A stretch of 64,000 nt of DNA from Ruegeria sp. R13_0 (GTDB taxonomy: Bacteria; Pseudomonadota; Alphaproteobacteria; Rhodobacterales; Rhodobacteraceae). The translations under genes were made by a program, and so were the position numbers. The DNA is taken from assembly GCF_017743995.1 (NCBI RefSeq), contig NZ_JAGHRB010000001.1, positions 451,980-515,979 of the forward strand, given 5' to 3'. The notes under the pieces are model-generated. The model was not told the origin of the DNA. It was given only the letters and a program-made list of their open reading frames with translations, and made no database searches. Shown here piece after piece: positions 17,232 through 26,439 of this stretch (position 1 is its first letter; the number at the start of each line of letters is the position of its first letter).

Positions 17232-18695
17232 TCAGTCCTTCAGACTTTCTTCGCGCAGACCGTCTGCCAGCAGGTTCAAACCCAGAACCAGTGACAACAG
17301 GGCCAAAGCAGGCGGAAGGGCAGGGTGCAGATAGATCGAGAGCAGTTTGCGCCCTTCGTTGATCGTCGAGCCCCAGTCCGGGCTTTCGGGCGGCAAGCCC
17401 AGCCCGAAGAAACCCAAGGTCCCCAGAAGGATGGTGGTATAGCCAATCCGCAGACAGAAATCGACGATCAGCGGACCACGCGCGTTGGGCAGGATTTCCC
17501 ACAGCATGATGTACCACGGACCCTCACCACGCGTTTGGGCCGCTGCCACGTAGTCTCGGGTTTTGATATCCAGCGCCAGCCCGCGTACGATGCGGAACAC
17601 CGTGGGAGAGTTCACAAAGACCACCGAAACGAACACGACCAGAATACCGCCGGGAATGTCGAACAAATCCAGATAGGTCGGCAGACCCCAGATGCGGTAG
17701 CTGTCGGTGTTGATAATGTAGCCTCCGGTCGAAATCAGCGACAGGTAGAACCACAGCGCCACGCCCAGAACCCCGATCAGCAGAGGTGTCCGGAAATTCG
17801 GACGCGTGTAGTAGCGCGAATTCAGCAGGACACCGAGGAAGATGATCGGGAAGACAAACAGGATGGCCGCCATATAGTTCGGCACACCGGTCGCTACGAT
17901 CTCAGGCGTCACCAACAGGTAGAACAGCAGGATCACAGGGAAGGCGAGGATCAGGTTTGCCAGGAACGACAACAGCGTATCCAGGCGACCACCATAGTAC
18001 CCGGCAGGCAGGCCCAGCGTGATCCCGACCATAAAGGCAAACATCGTGGCAAGCGGCGCGATCTGAACCACAATCCACGCGCCCTTGACCATTCGGCTGA
18101 ATACGTCGCGGGCCAGATTGTCTCCGCCCAGAAGATACCAGGCGTATTGGCCGTCCTCCAGATTGGGCAGAGGTGTGCCGGGAACCTTGTTTTTCATGCC
18201 CGAGATTTGTGCCAGCGGGTCATGGGTCACGATCAGGTCGAGCGCGCCAAAGATGCCGGTGAAAACCCAGAACATCACAAGGCCAAAGCCGATCATGCCG
18301 ATGGGGCTGTCGAAAAGCTTGCCGTAAAGACCTAGCTTGCGTTTGAACGCGATTGACATCGCATACAGGATGATCAGTGACAGCCAGACGGGCAGGAACT
18401 GCTGCGAAATCGCACCAATGATCCCGGCGCTGGTACCCATCAGGATGCCCAGCACGACATAGGCGACCCCGATCGCCACGCTGGCCATAAAGCTATAGCG
18501 CAGCGCGGCCTGTATCATGTTCCGCAGGCCCGAGCTTGAGGTCAGCGTACCGTCAGGGTTCACCGTCATCTGATCCTCGGGCAGCACAATGCTGGCCAGC
18601 ATCCAGACGACGATGGACAGGGCCATGACACCCAGCGCCAGTGCGAGTAGCGGGTTGAGGAAGGCGATAGAGCCGGTCCAGGTAAGTGGTTCCAT
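17232..18695 (-). CDS. ABC importer permease, enlarged DppC type
   Basis: A 487-residue permease, far longer than the 280-310 residues of usual DppC/OppC proteins. The C-terminal region carries the coupling loop YVAAAQTRGEGPWYIMLWEILPNA that contacts the ATPase, and the end GLGLPPESPDWG is typical. Extra material is about 150 N-terminal residues with three hydrophobic segments and a stretch of about 90 residues with further membrane segments between the early and late core helices (about 285-375). It sits between the other permease and the ATPase gene, 15 bases from the former. Such large permeases occur in a subgroup of peptide/nickel-family importers of alphaproteobacteria; substrate unknown. 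Confidence 0.87.
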   Translation of the reverse strand: MEPLTWTGSIAFLNPLLALALGVMALSIVVWMLASIVLPEDQMTVNPDGTLTSSSGLRNMIQAALRYSFMASVAIGVAYVVLGILMGTSAGIIGAISQQFLPVWLSLIILYAMSIAFKRKLGLYGKLFDSPIGMIGFGLVMFWVFTGIFGALDLIVTHDPLAQISGMKNKVPGTPLPNLEDGQYAWYLLGGDNLARDVFSRMVKGAWIVVQIAPLATMFAFMVGITLGLPAGYYGGRLDTLLSFLANLILAFPVILLFYLLVTPEIVATGVPNYMAAILFVFPIIFLGVLLNSRYYTRPNFRTPLLIGVLGVALWFYLSLISTGGYIINTDSYRIWGLPTYLDLFDIPGGILVVFVSVVFVNSPTVFRIVRGLALDIKTRDYVAAAQTRGEGPWYIMLWEILPNARGPLIVDFCLRIGYTTILLGTLGFFGLGLPPESPDWGSTINEGRKLLSIYLHPALPPALALLSLVLGLNLLADGLREESLKD

Positions 18696-18709
18696 GATCT
18701 GACCCTCCC

Positions 18710-19756
18710 TTAAGAAATGCGAATGCGCGGGTTGAGGTAGACGTAGCCGATATCCGAGATCAGCTGCGTCACCAGCACCACGAACACCGACACGACCGAG
18801 ATCGCCAACAACAGCTGGATGTCATTGTTCCCCGCCGCCTGCACCAGCGCCCAGCCAAAACCCTTGTAGTTAAACAGGGTCTCGACGATCACCACGCCAT
18901 TCAGCAGCCATGGGAACTGCAACATGATGACGGTGAACGGCGCGATCAGAGCGTTCCGCAGCGCGTGTTTCATGACGATATTCGGGAACGAGACACCTTT
19001 GAGGCGCGCGGTGCGGATATATTGCGCCGTCATCACCTCGGTCATCGAGGCGCGGGTCATGCGGGCGATATAGCCCATCCCATAAAGCGCAATTGTAAGC
19101 ACCGGTAAGAAGAAGTTCTCAAACGTCGGGTTCTCCATCGCTTGCGTCGCCGTGCCCTTGAACCACTTTAGGCCCACAGCGGATGACGTGAAGATGGCGA
19201 TGAAGATCACGCCCGAGACGTATTCCGGCGTCGCAGTGGTTGTAATAGCAAAGGTCGAAAGCGTCCGGTCCGTGGCCGACCCCTCTTTCATTCCAGCCAG
19301 GATACCAAGGATCAGGGCCGAGGGGACCATCAGCAGCATCACCCAGAACATAAGCCGGCCTGTCAACGCCAGCCGGGTGCCGACAACAGTCCCGACTTCT
19401 TCTTTGAAGACCGTCGAATACCCCCAGTAGCCCTGAAGGATTCCGCAGAAATTGGGAGACTCTTCGGCGGTTTTGCCCGGTAGAATGCATCGGCCCTGAA
19501 CGGTGCCGTCCTCATTCGTGTGCCGGTATGAGGGCAGAACGCCCAGCCATTCACCGTATTTTATGGGCGTCGACTGAAGGTATCCGCCTTTTTCCAAAAA
19601 GCTCTCGACCTGCTCATCCGACATCCGGAAATTGCCCTGCGTTTTCGCTAGCTTTTCCAGGTTCGGGTAAAGGTTGGTGAGGAAAAAAACCAGGAATGTC
19701 AGGCACAATGCTGTCAGCAGCATTATCCCCACACGCCTTAAGATGAAAAGTCCCAT
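18710..19756 (-). CDS. ABC importer permease, DppB type
   Basis: A 348-residue permease, close to the usual length. The N-terminus MGLFILRRVGIMLLTALCL is the standard first helix of DppB proteins, and the coupling loop is at about 250-270 (YIRTARLKGVSFPNIVMKHALRN split over two turns). A soluble loop of about 90 residues after helix 1 is somewhat long. The start at 19756 has AGGGGC upstream; the longer frame would add 15 residues before the helix. It works with the enlarged permease and the fused ATPase. Confidence 0.9.
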   Translation of the reverse strand: MGLFILRRVGIMLLTALCLTFLVFFLTNLYPNLEKLAKTQGNFRMSDEQVESFLEKGGYLQSTPIKYGEWLGVLPSYRHTNEDGTVQGRCILPGKTAEESPNFCGILQGYWGYSTVFKEEVGTVVGTRLALTGRLMFWVMLLMVPSALILGILAGMKEGSATDRTLSTFAITTTATPEYVSGVIFIAIFTSSAVGLKWFKGTATQAMENPTFENFFLPVLTIALYGMGYIARMTRASMTEVMTAQYIRTARLKGVSFPNIVMKHALRNALIAPFTVIMLQFPWLLNGVVIVETLFNYKGFGWALVQAAGNNDIQLLLAISVVSVFVVLVTQLISDIGYVYLNPRIRIS

Positions 19757-19838
19757 GTTAGCCCCTGTTGGTCGGCTGGCGTGGACGGCATTCCGCCTCA
19801 CGCGTTGCTATTCTTATGGTCGCCGTATTGAGGACGAA

Positions 19839-19863
19839 GGGCCGCGCCAGTACGGCGCGGCCC
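19839..19863 (-). promoter_or_regulatory. Hairpin between binding-protein and permease genes
   Basis: GGGCCGCGCC and GGCGCGGCCC pair over a 5-base loop. On the operon strand the hairpin is preceded by AAAAA and is not followed by a T-run, so it is more likely a 3' mRNA stabiliser or partial attenuator that keeps binding protein in excess over permease than a full terminator. On the plus strand it is followed by TTTTTGTGTTTT and would terminate antisense transcription. Confidence 0.65.
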
Positions 19864-19878
19864 TTTTTGTGTTTTGGA

Positions 19879-21549
19879 TCAGGAGGTCAGGCCGAACTTG
19901 TAAAGCTGCGGCAGGTCCGCGATGTGCTTTTCGACGCCGACCATGTTGTCGCGATGGTGGCGCATTGCAGTCCGCCAGTACGGCTGAATGACAACACCTT
20001 CGTCGATCATGATCGCCTGCAGCTTCGCCATTACCTCGCGGCGCATGTCGACATCAGCGAGCGAGTTTGCCTCGGCCAGCAGCTTGTCGAACTCTTCATT
20101 GGCAAAGCCGGATTCGTTCCACGCAACACCCGACTTGTAAGCCAGCGCCAGAACCTGAGTGCCCAGCGGGCGGTGGTTCCAGTTGGTCGAGGAATACGGG
20201 TACTTTGTCCAGTCATTCCAGAAGGTCGAGCCCGGCAGAACTGTGTGCTTGGCCTTAATTCCCGCGTCGTTCAGCTGAGCGACAACCGCCGCAGTGGTAT
20301 TCCGGCGCCAGTCATCGTCGATGGACTGCACTTCATGTTCGAAATCACCCATGCCCGCTTCGTCCATGAGCGCTTTCGCGCCAGCCGGATCGTAGGGCAG
20401 GCGGGTCACAGCCGAGTCATGCTCGGGGTGCATCGGGCCCACATGGCAGTTGTCGGCAGGAATGCCGTAGCCGGACATGCCAAGTTCAAGGCAGACATTG
20501 TTGTCCACGGCCATGGCAAGGGCCTGACGGACTCGCTTGTCGCCGTAAATCTTGTTGCCGTCCGCATCTTCAGCCAACTGGTTCGGGCGGATGACGATGG
20601 TAAAGCCCGACGGGATTTCCGAGCGGACAAGGCCGATACCGTCAAAGATGTCGACGAATTCACCGACCGACTCCCAGTTCATGTCGATCTCTTCGGCCTC
20701 ATAAGCGGCCAGGAAGGCGGCAGGGTCGGTGCCGTAGTCGATGAATTCGATACGGTCGATGTAACCGCCTTTGCCCGCTTCATAGCCCCACCAGTCGAAG
20801 CCCTCGTTGCGGACCAGAACGCCCTTCACGCCAACCTCGTGGCTTTCGGGGATCATGAAGCCCGTGCCCACCGGGTTCGACAGCATGTCATTTGCGTCAA
20901 AGCTGCTATGGACGATAGCACCCGGATAGTCCGCCATGCCGGGGATGATGGTGATGTCAGGCGCGTTGCACTTCAGTTTGACGGTGTGTGAATCGACCAC
21001 GGTAATAGCGCCGTCAGCGGCTTTCTGGGTGCTCTCATCGATCAGCGACGCCATACGCGAGGCCATCGAGTTGCCTTCCAGCGACGCATCGCACCAGCCT
21101 TCGATGTTGCGTGCCACATCTTCTGCAGTGAAATCGTCACCGTTGTTCCACTTGACGCCTTTGCGGACGTTTAGCGTGTATTCGGTGGCGTCATCATTGG
21201 CTTCCCAGCTTTCCAGCAACATAGGCTTGAACGTACCGTCGTTGTTGTACTCGACAAGGTACTCCAGCCAGCCCGCCGTGAAGGTCGCAATCTGCGTCCA
21301 GTCATAGGTGCGCGGGTCTTTCAGAGCGCGGACTTCCATCTGATACCGGATGGTGCCGCCTTGCTGCGGTTCAGCTGCGGCTGCGGGTGATTGCAGACCG
21401 ATCATGCCGTAGGCGACCGGAGCGGCAACGCCCAGTGCGGTGACGCGGGCCAGAAACTCGCGGCGGCTCAGAGTGCCGTCGCGGTATTCCTGGGCGTGCA
21501 TCTCTGCGGCCCAGTGTACCGACGTTCCCTTTGATGTATGGATGGTCAT
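19879..21549 (-). CDS. ABC importer substrate-binding protein (SBP_bac_5), Tat-exported
   Basis: A 556-residue solute-binding protein of the DppA/OppA/NikA family. The N-terminus is unusual in having about 27 residues before SRREFL (28-33) and a hydrophobic run ending SPAAAAEP at about 60, a twin-arginine signal, so it is exported folded. The body has the family features [17 protein letters not shown] and [11 protein letters not shown] chose the ATG at 21549 with GGGAGAG 8 bases upstream over an ATG 7 codons earlier that has only an AT-rich run before it. It is the first gene of the operon. Peptides are the usual ligands, but opines, nickel or glycosides are possible. Confidence 0.9.
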   Translation of the reverse strand: MTIHTSKGTSVHWAAEMHAQEYRDGTLSRREFLARVTALGVAAPVAYGMIGLQSPAAAAEPQQGGTIRYQMEVRALKDPRTYDWTQIATFTAGWLEYLVEYNNDGTFKPMLLESWEANDDATEYTLNVRKGVKWNNGDDFTAEDVARNIEGWCDASLEGNSMASRMASLIDESTQKAADGAITVVDSHTVKLKCNAPDITIIPGMADYPGAIVHSSFDANDMLSNPVGTGFMIPESHEVGVKGVLVRNEGFDWWGYEAGKGGYIDRIEFIDYGTDPAAFLAAYEAEEIDMNWESVGEFVDIFDGIGLVRSEIPSGFTIVIRPNQLAEDADGNKIYGDKRVRQALAMAVDNNVCLELGMSGYGIPADNCHVGPMHPEHDSAVTRLPYDPAGAKALMDEAGMGDFEHEVQSIDDDWRRNTTAAVVAQLNDAGIKAKHTVLPGSTFWNDWTKYPYSSTNWNHRPLGTQVLALAYKSGVAWNESGFANEEFDKLLAEANSLADVDMRREVMAKLQAIMIDEGVVIQPYWRTAMRHHRDNMVGVEKHIADLPQLYKFGLTS

Positions 21550-21648
21550 GAATGTCTCTCCCTGTGACATATTTGTTTTTTATGTTGAATGGACGAACCT
21601 AGCTGGCGCTTTTCAGGCCAAGGCAAAGGTCGGAGGGTTCGGTTTTTT

Positions 21649-21707
21649 GAACATTGGAATTCCCCATGTCGGTATTCGGCAACAGAATCCGAGGAACGTC
21701 AATGTTC
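21649..21707. promoter_or_regulatory. Spaced 8-bp inverted repeat upstream of the ABC operon
   Basis: GAACATTG at 21649-21656 and CAATGTTC at 21700-21707 face each other across 43 bases, 100-160 bases before the binding-protein start. The rest of the 350-base gap between this operon and miaA holds no credible gene; a 76-codon minus frame there lacks a ribosome site and any recognisable composition. The repeat may be a paired operator. Confidence 0.3.
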
Positions 21708-21899
21708 GAATGCGTCATGAAGAGCAAAAAAACGACATGTCTGGGCGGTTGTTGCGCGCTATTCGCCCAGTGTTTCTTATCGATTCCCCTTGTGAGGCCT
21801 GACGCCAACTCAAGGCAACCAAACGCCATTTGTTCTAGGAATATTGGCTCATTTCGATGGGTGGCCAGTTTAGACTAAGGGAATCAACCGCGTTTCGTA

Positions 21900-22793
21900 T
21901 CAGTTTGATAAATCGAGGTGATTCCACGCCTTCATTCGTGCGCGAAACCATGTGCGCTGACGTTTGGCAAACTGACGGGTCGAGATCGTGGCCCGTTCGC
22001 GCGCTTGCTCCAATGTCATTGTGCCATCCAGATAGGCTATGAGTTCCGGCACCCCGATGGCCTTGCAGGCGGGCAGCGACGTGTCATAGCGGTCGCGCAT
22101 GGCCTCAACCTCGTCCAGAGCGCCGCTCTCCAACATGTGATCGAACCGCCGGGTGATACGGTCCAGCAGCCATGATTTGTCGACGTCAAAGACAATGGGC
22201 ACCGCGTCCTGCAGGGCCAGCACAGGCGGCGGAGTGTCGTCTTGCCAGGATGCAAGGCTGCGCCCGGTTGCCTGCTCAACCTCCCACGCGCGCTGAACGC
22301 GGGCGCGATTGTTGGTGTCCAACCGGGAAAGGGTTTCAGCATCCACGCCAGCCATCAACTGGGCCATATCCATCTGATCGGCATCCTGACGCACATGCGG
22401 GGGTGTCGGCGGTATCTCGGCCATTCCTTCTGTAAGAGCAGTGAAATACAGCCCGGTGCCACCGACGATGATCGGGCGCTGGCTGTCCGACAACAGCGGT
22501 GTGACCTCACGCAGCCAGTGGCCGGTGGAATACTCCTGATCAAAGGCGACATGACCATAGAGGCGATGCGGGGCGCGGGATTCCTCATCCGGCGAGGGGC
22601 GGGCCGAGATCACCTGCCAGCAGTCGTAAACCTGACTGGCATCGGCGTTGACGATCACCCCTCCGAACCTTTCGGCAATGCGCAGCGCCAGCTCGGATTT
22701 GCCCGAGGCTGTGGGGCCAGCGATCAGAACCGGCTTGCCCTCTGGTATCTCGGGGATCCGGTCCCAAATCGATGCGGTGGGGTGATTGGTCAT
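21900..22793 (-). CDS. miaA: tRNA dimethylallyltransferase
   Basis: A 297-residue enzyme that adds a dimethylallyl group to A37 of tRNAs reading UNN codons. The P-loop [10 protein letters not shown] is at about 26-35, followed by NADASQVY, the DxxP-like SARPSPDEE region, and [13 protein letters not shown] near the C-terminus. Standard length. Transcribed away from pyrH across an 85-base gap. Confidence 0.95.
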   Translation of the reverse strand: MTNHPTASIWDRIPEIPEGKPVLIAGPTASGKSELALRIAERFGGVIVNADASQVYDCWQVISARPSPDEESRAPHRLYGHVAFDQEYSTGHWLREVTPLLSDSQRPIIVGGTGLYFTALTEGMAEIPPTPPHVRQDADQMDMAQLMAGVDAETLSRLDTNNRARVQRAWEVEQATGRSLASWQDDTPPPVLALQDAVPIVFDVDKSWLLDRITRRFDHMLESGALDEVEAMRDRYDTSLPACKAIGVPELIAYLDGTMTLEQARERATISTRQFAKRQRTWFRARMKAWNHLDLSN

Positions 22794-22878
22794 GGTCCCT
22801 CAGTATCCGCATTGAACCTGCGGTCGTTTTGCTTCATTTTGCGCCGGAAAATAAACCCGTGCCAGCCCGGAGCGCAAT

Positions 22879-23622
22879 ATGAGCCTGACCTCGTCCCCCG
22901 ACACCCAAAAACCCAAATATGATCGCGTGATGCTGAAGATTTCCGGCGAGGCGTTGATGGGTGATCAGGGATTCGGCCTGCATCCGCCCACCGTCCAGCG
23001 CATCGCGCAGGAGGTGAAATCGGTCCACGATCTGGGTGTCGAGATCTGCATGGTGATCGGGGGTGGCAATATCTTCCGCGGCCTCAGCGGCTCGGCCCAG
23101 GGGATGGAGCGGACCACGGCGGATTATATGGGGATGCTGGCGACCGTGATGAACGCGCTCGGGATGCAGTCGGCGTTGGAAGAGATCGGGGTATTTACCC
23201 GCGTGATCTCGGCCATCCGTATGGATGAGGTCTGCGAGCCGTATATCCGCCGCCGCGCCGTGCGGCACCTTGAAAAGAAACGGGTTTGTATCTTTGCTGC
23301 AGGTACGGGCAACCCGTATTTTACCACCGATACAGCCGCCACCCTGCGCGCGAATGAGATGGCTTGCCAGGCAATCTTCATGGGCAAAAACGGTGTGGAC
23401 GGGGTGTATGACAAGGACCCGAAAGAACATGCCGATGCGGTTCGCTATGACACGGTGTCCTATGACGACGTACTGGCCAAACGGCTACGGGTCATGGATG
23501 CCTCCGCAATTGCACTGGCACGTGACAACAACTTGCCGCTGATCGTGTTTGGTCTGGATGAACCGGGTGGTTTCCGGGGCATTCTGGCCGGTGAGGGGAC
23601 CTATACCAAGGTTGAAGGCTGA
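22879..23622 (+). CDS. pyrH: Uridylate kinase (UMP kinase)
   Basis: A 247-residue amino-acid-kinase-fold enzyme that makes UDP from UMP. Motifs are [10 protein letters not shown] at the N-terminus, [24 protein letters not shown] and [11 protein letters not shown]; hexameric and GTP-activated in other bacteria. In many alphaproteobacteria pyrH is followed by frr; here an aminotransferase follows after 48 bases, so that pair is split or frr lies elsewhere. Confidence 0.96.
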   Translation: MSLTSSPDTQKPKYDRVMLKISGEALMGDQGFGLHPPTVQRIAQEVKSVHDLGVEICMVIGGGNIFRGLSGSAQGMERTTADYMGMLATVMNALGMQSALEEIGVFTRVISAIRMDEVCEPYIRRRAVRHLEKKRVCIFAAGTGNPYFTTDTAATLRANEMACQAIFMGKNGVDGVYDKDPKEHADAVRYDTVSYDDVLAKRLRVMDASAIALARDNNLPLIVFGLDEPGGFRGILAGEGTYTKVEG

Positions 23623-23670
23623 GGCGCGCACTTAGCTATTACTGTTCTCCACTCATCGAAAGGCTTGGCC

Positions 23671-24897
23671 ATGACTGCGTTGGATATTGATTTCGTTCGG
23701 GCTCAGTTTCCGGCCTTTGCCGAACCCAGCCTTCAGGGGCAGGCCTTTTTCGAGAACGCGGGCGGGTCGTACACCTGCCAGCCAGTGATCGACCGGCTGA
23801 CGCGGTTTTACACTCAACGTAAGGTGCAGCCCTATGCGCCCTACGAGGCCAGCCGCCTTGCGGGGGCCGAAATGGATGAAGCCCGCGCCCGGATGGCCGC
23901 TATTCTGGGGGTTGAGACTGACGAATTGAGTTTTGGCCCGTCGACCACCCAGAACACCTATGTTCTTGCGCAGGCTTTCCGGCAATGGATGAGCCCCGGC
24001 GAAGCGATCATTGTCACCAATCAGGATCATGAGGCCAATTCCGGCCCGTGGAGACGCCTTGTCGAAGCCGGGATCGAAGTACGCGAGTGGAAAATTGATC
24101 CCGAAACGGGATCGCTGAACCCGCAGGAACTGGAAAACCTGCTGGATGAAAAAACTCGGCTGGTCTGCTTCCCGCATTGCTCGAACGTGGTGGGTGAGAT
24201 CAACCCGGTGACCGAGATCACCGCCATTGCCCATGCCGCAGGTGCTTTTGTGTGCGTGGACGGCGTGTCCTACGCGCCGCACGGGTTTCCGAATGTGGGT
24301 GATCTGGGGCCGGATATCTATCTGTTTTCAGCCTACAAAACCTACGGCCCGCATCAAGGTTGCATGGTCATCCGGCGCGCTCTGGGTGAGTTGCTGCCCA
24401 ATCAGGCGCACTATTTCAACAGCGATACTCTGTACAAACGGTTCACCCCGGCAGGGCCGGACCATGCGCAAATCGCTGCCAGCGCGGGGATGGCGGATTA
24501 CATCTCGCTGCTCAGTACCCACCATGGCGGCCCAACTTATGGTGCTGCCGCGCAAGGCGCTTTCGCCCATGACCTGATGCGCAATCACGAGGTCGCGCTG
24601 CTGCAACCGGTGATGGATACCGTCAAAAACCGAAACGCAGTTCGACTGCTTGGCCCGTCCGAGGCAACACGGCGCGCGCCAACCGTTGCCTTGGCTTTGG
24701 GTCGGTCGGCTGTTGCTGTGGCGGCTGAGCTGGCAGAGTATGGCGTCATGGCCGGCGGCGGTGATTTCTATGCCGTACGCGCATTGCAAGCAATGGGGGT
24801 CGATCCGGATCAAGGCGTATTGCGGGTCAGCTTCACGCACTACACCTCCCAACAGGAAATTGATCAGTTATTGAATGCACTTGACCGGGTTTTGTGA
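23671..24897 (+). CDS. Class V PLP-dependent aminotransferase, cysteine-desulfurase-like
   Basis: A 408-residue fold-type I PLP enzyme. The PLP lysine is K223 in SAYKTYGP, D197 in VCVDGVSYAPH contacts the pyridine nitrogen, and H120 in NQDHEANSGPW stacks on the ring. It belongs to the cysteine desulfurase-like group (TIGR01976 type), not to IscS or SufS proper: no iron-sulfur genes are near and I see no clear active-site cysteine loop. Substrate unknown. A TTG two codons earlier is open, but the ATG at 23671 is better spaced from AAGG. Confidence 0.85.
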   Translation: MTALDIDFVRAQFPAFAEPSLQGQAFFENAGGSYTCQPVIDRLTRFYTQRKVQPYAPYEASRLAGAEMDEARARMAAILGVETDELSFGPSTTQNTYVLAQAFRQWMSPGEAIIVTNQDHEANSGPWRRLVEAGIEVREWKIDPETGSLNPQELENLLDEKTRLVCFPHCSNVVGEINPVTEITAIAHAAGAFVCVDGVSYAPHGFPNVGDLGPDIYLFSAYKTYGPHQGCMVIRRALGELLPNQAHYFNSDTLYKRFTPAGPDHAQIAASAGMADYISLLSTHHGGPTYGAAAQGAFAHDLMRNHEVALLQPVMDTVKNRNAVRLLGPSEATRRAPTVALALGRSAVAVAAELAEYGVMAGGGDFYAVRALQAMGVDPDQGVLRVSFTHYTSQQEIDQLLNALDRVL

Positions 24898-24945
24898 TCC
24901 AGTTTTCGATATGCTCCGTAGTGGAAAGAAAACGGCGGGGCGAAT

Positions 24946-26370
24946 ATGGAAGACGGGCAACCTCCGATCATTTTGTGGTTCAGGCGTGACCTGCGGCTAA
25001 GCGATCATCCGGCGCTTGCCGCGGCACTCGCGACGGGGCGTCCTGTTGTGCCGGTTTTCCTGTGCGATGATCTGGTGCAAACCCTCGGCGCGGCCCCGAA
25101 ATGGCGGCTTGGGCTGGGGCTTGAGGTCTTTGAACGCGCGCTTAACGACATTGGCAGCCGTCTGATCCTGCGACAGGGCGAAGCGTTGGCACAGTTGCAG
25201 CTGCTGATCTCTGAAACCGGCGCGACGGACGTATATTGGTCGCGCGCCTACGATCCCGCCTCAATTGCGCGGGACACTAAGATCAAATCGGCGCTGAAAG
25301 AGCAGGGGATCGAGGCTAAATCCTTTGCCGGTCACCTTCTGTTCGAACCCTGGACGGTTTCGACCAAGGCTGGTCAGCCGTTTCGCGTTTTCACCCCGAT
25401 GTGGCGTGCCGTGCAGGGGCGCGAAGTCCCTCCGCCCGAGGCCGAGCCGACCCGGCTAACCGCCCCCGCGCACTGGCCCGCGTCGGACGATTTGGCGACC
25501 TGGCACCTTGGCGCGGCGATGAACCGAGGGGCGGCGGTCGTCAGACCCTATGTGCAACCGGGCGAACAAGCGGCGCTTGATCATCTGGAGGGGTTCCTGA
25601 ACCGGGTCGCAGACTACGGCGCTGACCGTGACAGACTGGATCTGGACGGGACATCCAACCTGTCCGAATACCTCTCATTGGGTGAAATCGGTCCGCGTAC
25701 CGCCTGGCATCGCGTGCAACGTGCGGCTTTCGAAGGAATCCAAGGCACGGGTTCATTTCTACGACAGCTTGTCTGGCGCGAGTTCGCCTATCATCTGATG
25801 TACCACACGCCTCAGCTTGTGTCGGGCAACTGGAAGCCAGAATGGGACGCTTTTCCGTGGAACGAGGCCCGAGATGCGCCCGAGGTGCAGGCTTGGCTGC
25901 AAGCCAGAACCGGCATACCGGTTGTGGATGCGGGTCTGCGGCAGATGTATGTGACTGGGCGGATGCACAATCGTGCCCGGATGATTGTGGCAAGTTACCT
26001 GACGAAGCATCTGATGACCCATTGGAAAATCGGGATGAAATGGTTCGAGGATTGCCTGATCGACTGGGACCCGGCCTGCAATGCGATGGGCTGGCAATGG
26101 GTCGCGGGGTCCGGCCCGGATGCGTCTCCATTCTTCCGCATTTTCAATCCCGTTACACAGCAGGAAAAATTCGACCCCAAGGGGGCGTATATAAAGCAAT
26201 GGATCGCAGAAGGCAGGCCGAACCCGTCCGAGACGGCCTTGTCCTACTTTGAAGCCACGCCCCGGTCCTGGGGTTTGAACCCCAAGTTGGATTACCCGCC
26301 ACCGGTGGTCGAACTGCCGACAGGGCGAGCCCGTGCGCTGGCCGCGTATGAACTCCGAAAAAACCAGTAA
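24946..26370 (+). CDS. phrB: Deoxyribodipyrimidine photolyase
   Basis: A 474-residue class I CPD photolyase. The N-terminal antenna-binding Rossmann domain starts ILWFRRDLRLSDHPAL; the C-terminal FAD domain has GTSNLSEYLSLGEIGPR, the WREFAYH helix and the signature region WDPACNAMGWQWVAGSGPDASPF with conserved tryptophans for electron transfer. It repairs cyclobutane pyrimidine dimers with blue light, fitting a surface-water bacterium. Followed after about 70 bases by the cyclopropane synthase gene in the same direction. Confidence 0.94.
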   Translation: MEDGQPPIILWFRRDLRLSDHPALAAALATGRPVVPVFLCDDLVQTLGAAPKWRLGLGLEVFERALNDIGSRLILRQGEALAQLQLLISETGATDVYWSRAYDPASIARDTKIKSALKEQGIEAKSFAGHLLFEPWTVSTKAGQPFRVFTPMWRAVQGREVPPPEAEPTRLTAPAHWPASDDLATWHLGAAMNRGAAVVRPYVQPGEQAALDHLEGFLNRVADYGADRDRLDLDGTSNLSEYLSLGEIGPRTAWHRVQRAAFEGIQGTGSFLRQLVWREFAYHLMYHTPQLVSGNWKPEWDAFPWNEARDAPEVQAWLQARTGIPVVDAGLRQMYVTGRMHNRARMIVASYLTKHLMTHWKIGMKWFEDCLIDWDPACNAMGWQWVAGSGPDASPFFRIFNPVTQQEKFDPKGAYIKQWIAEGRPNPSETALSYFEATPRSWGLNPKLDYPPPVVELPTGRARALAAYELRKNQ

Positions 26371-26439
26371 GGAACTGAAAACTTGCCACAAACACAATTG
26401 CGTCCTAGCCTGCATCAACGACCGCAGAGGGGAGAGCGG

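Noticed and set aside
17325..18335. Plus-strand open frame of 336 codons opposite the enlarged permease gene
   Set aside because: It is the shadow of a membrane protein with clear homology; its own composition is Gln/Arg/His-rich and has no known domain.
21599..21829. 76-codon minus-strand frame between the ABC operon and miaA
   Set aside because: No ribosome site, no recognisable composition, and it overlaps the inverted repeat and likely promoter of the operon.
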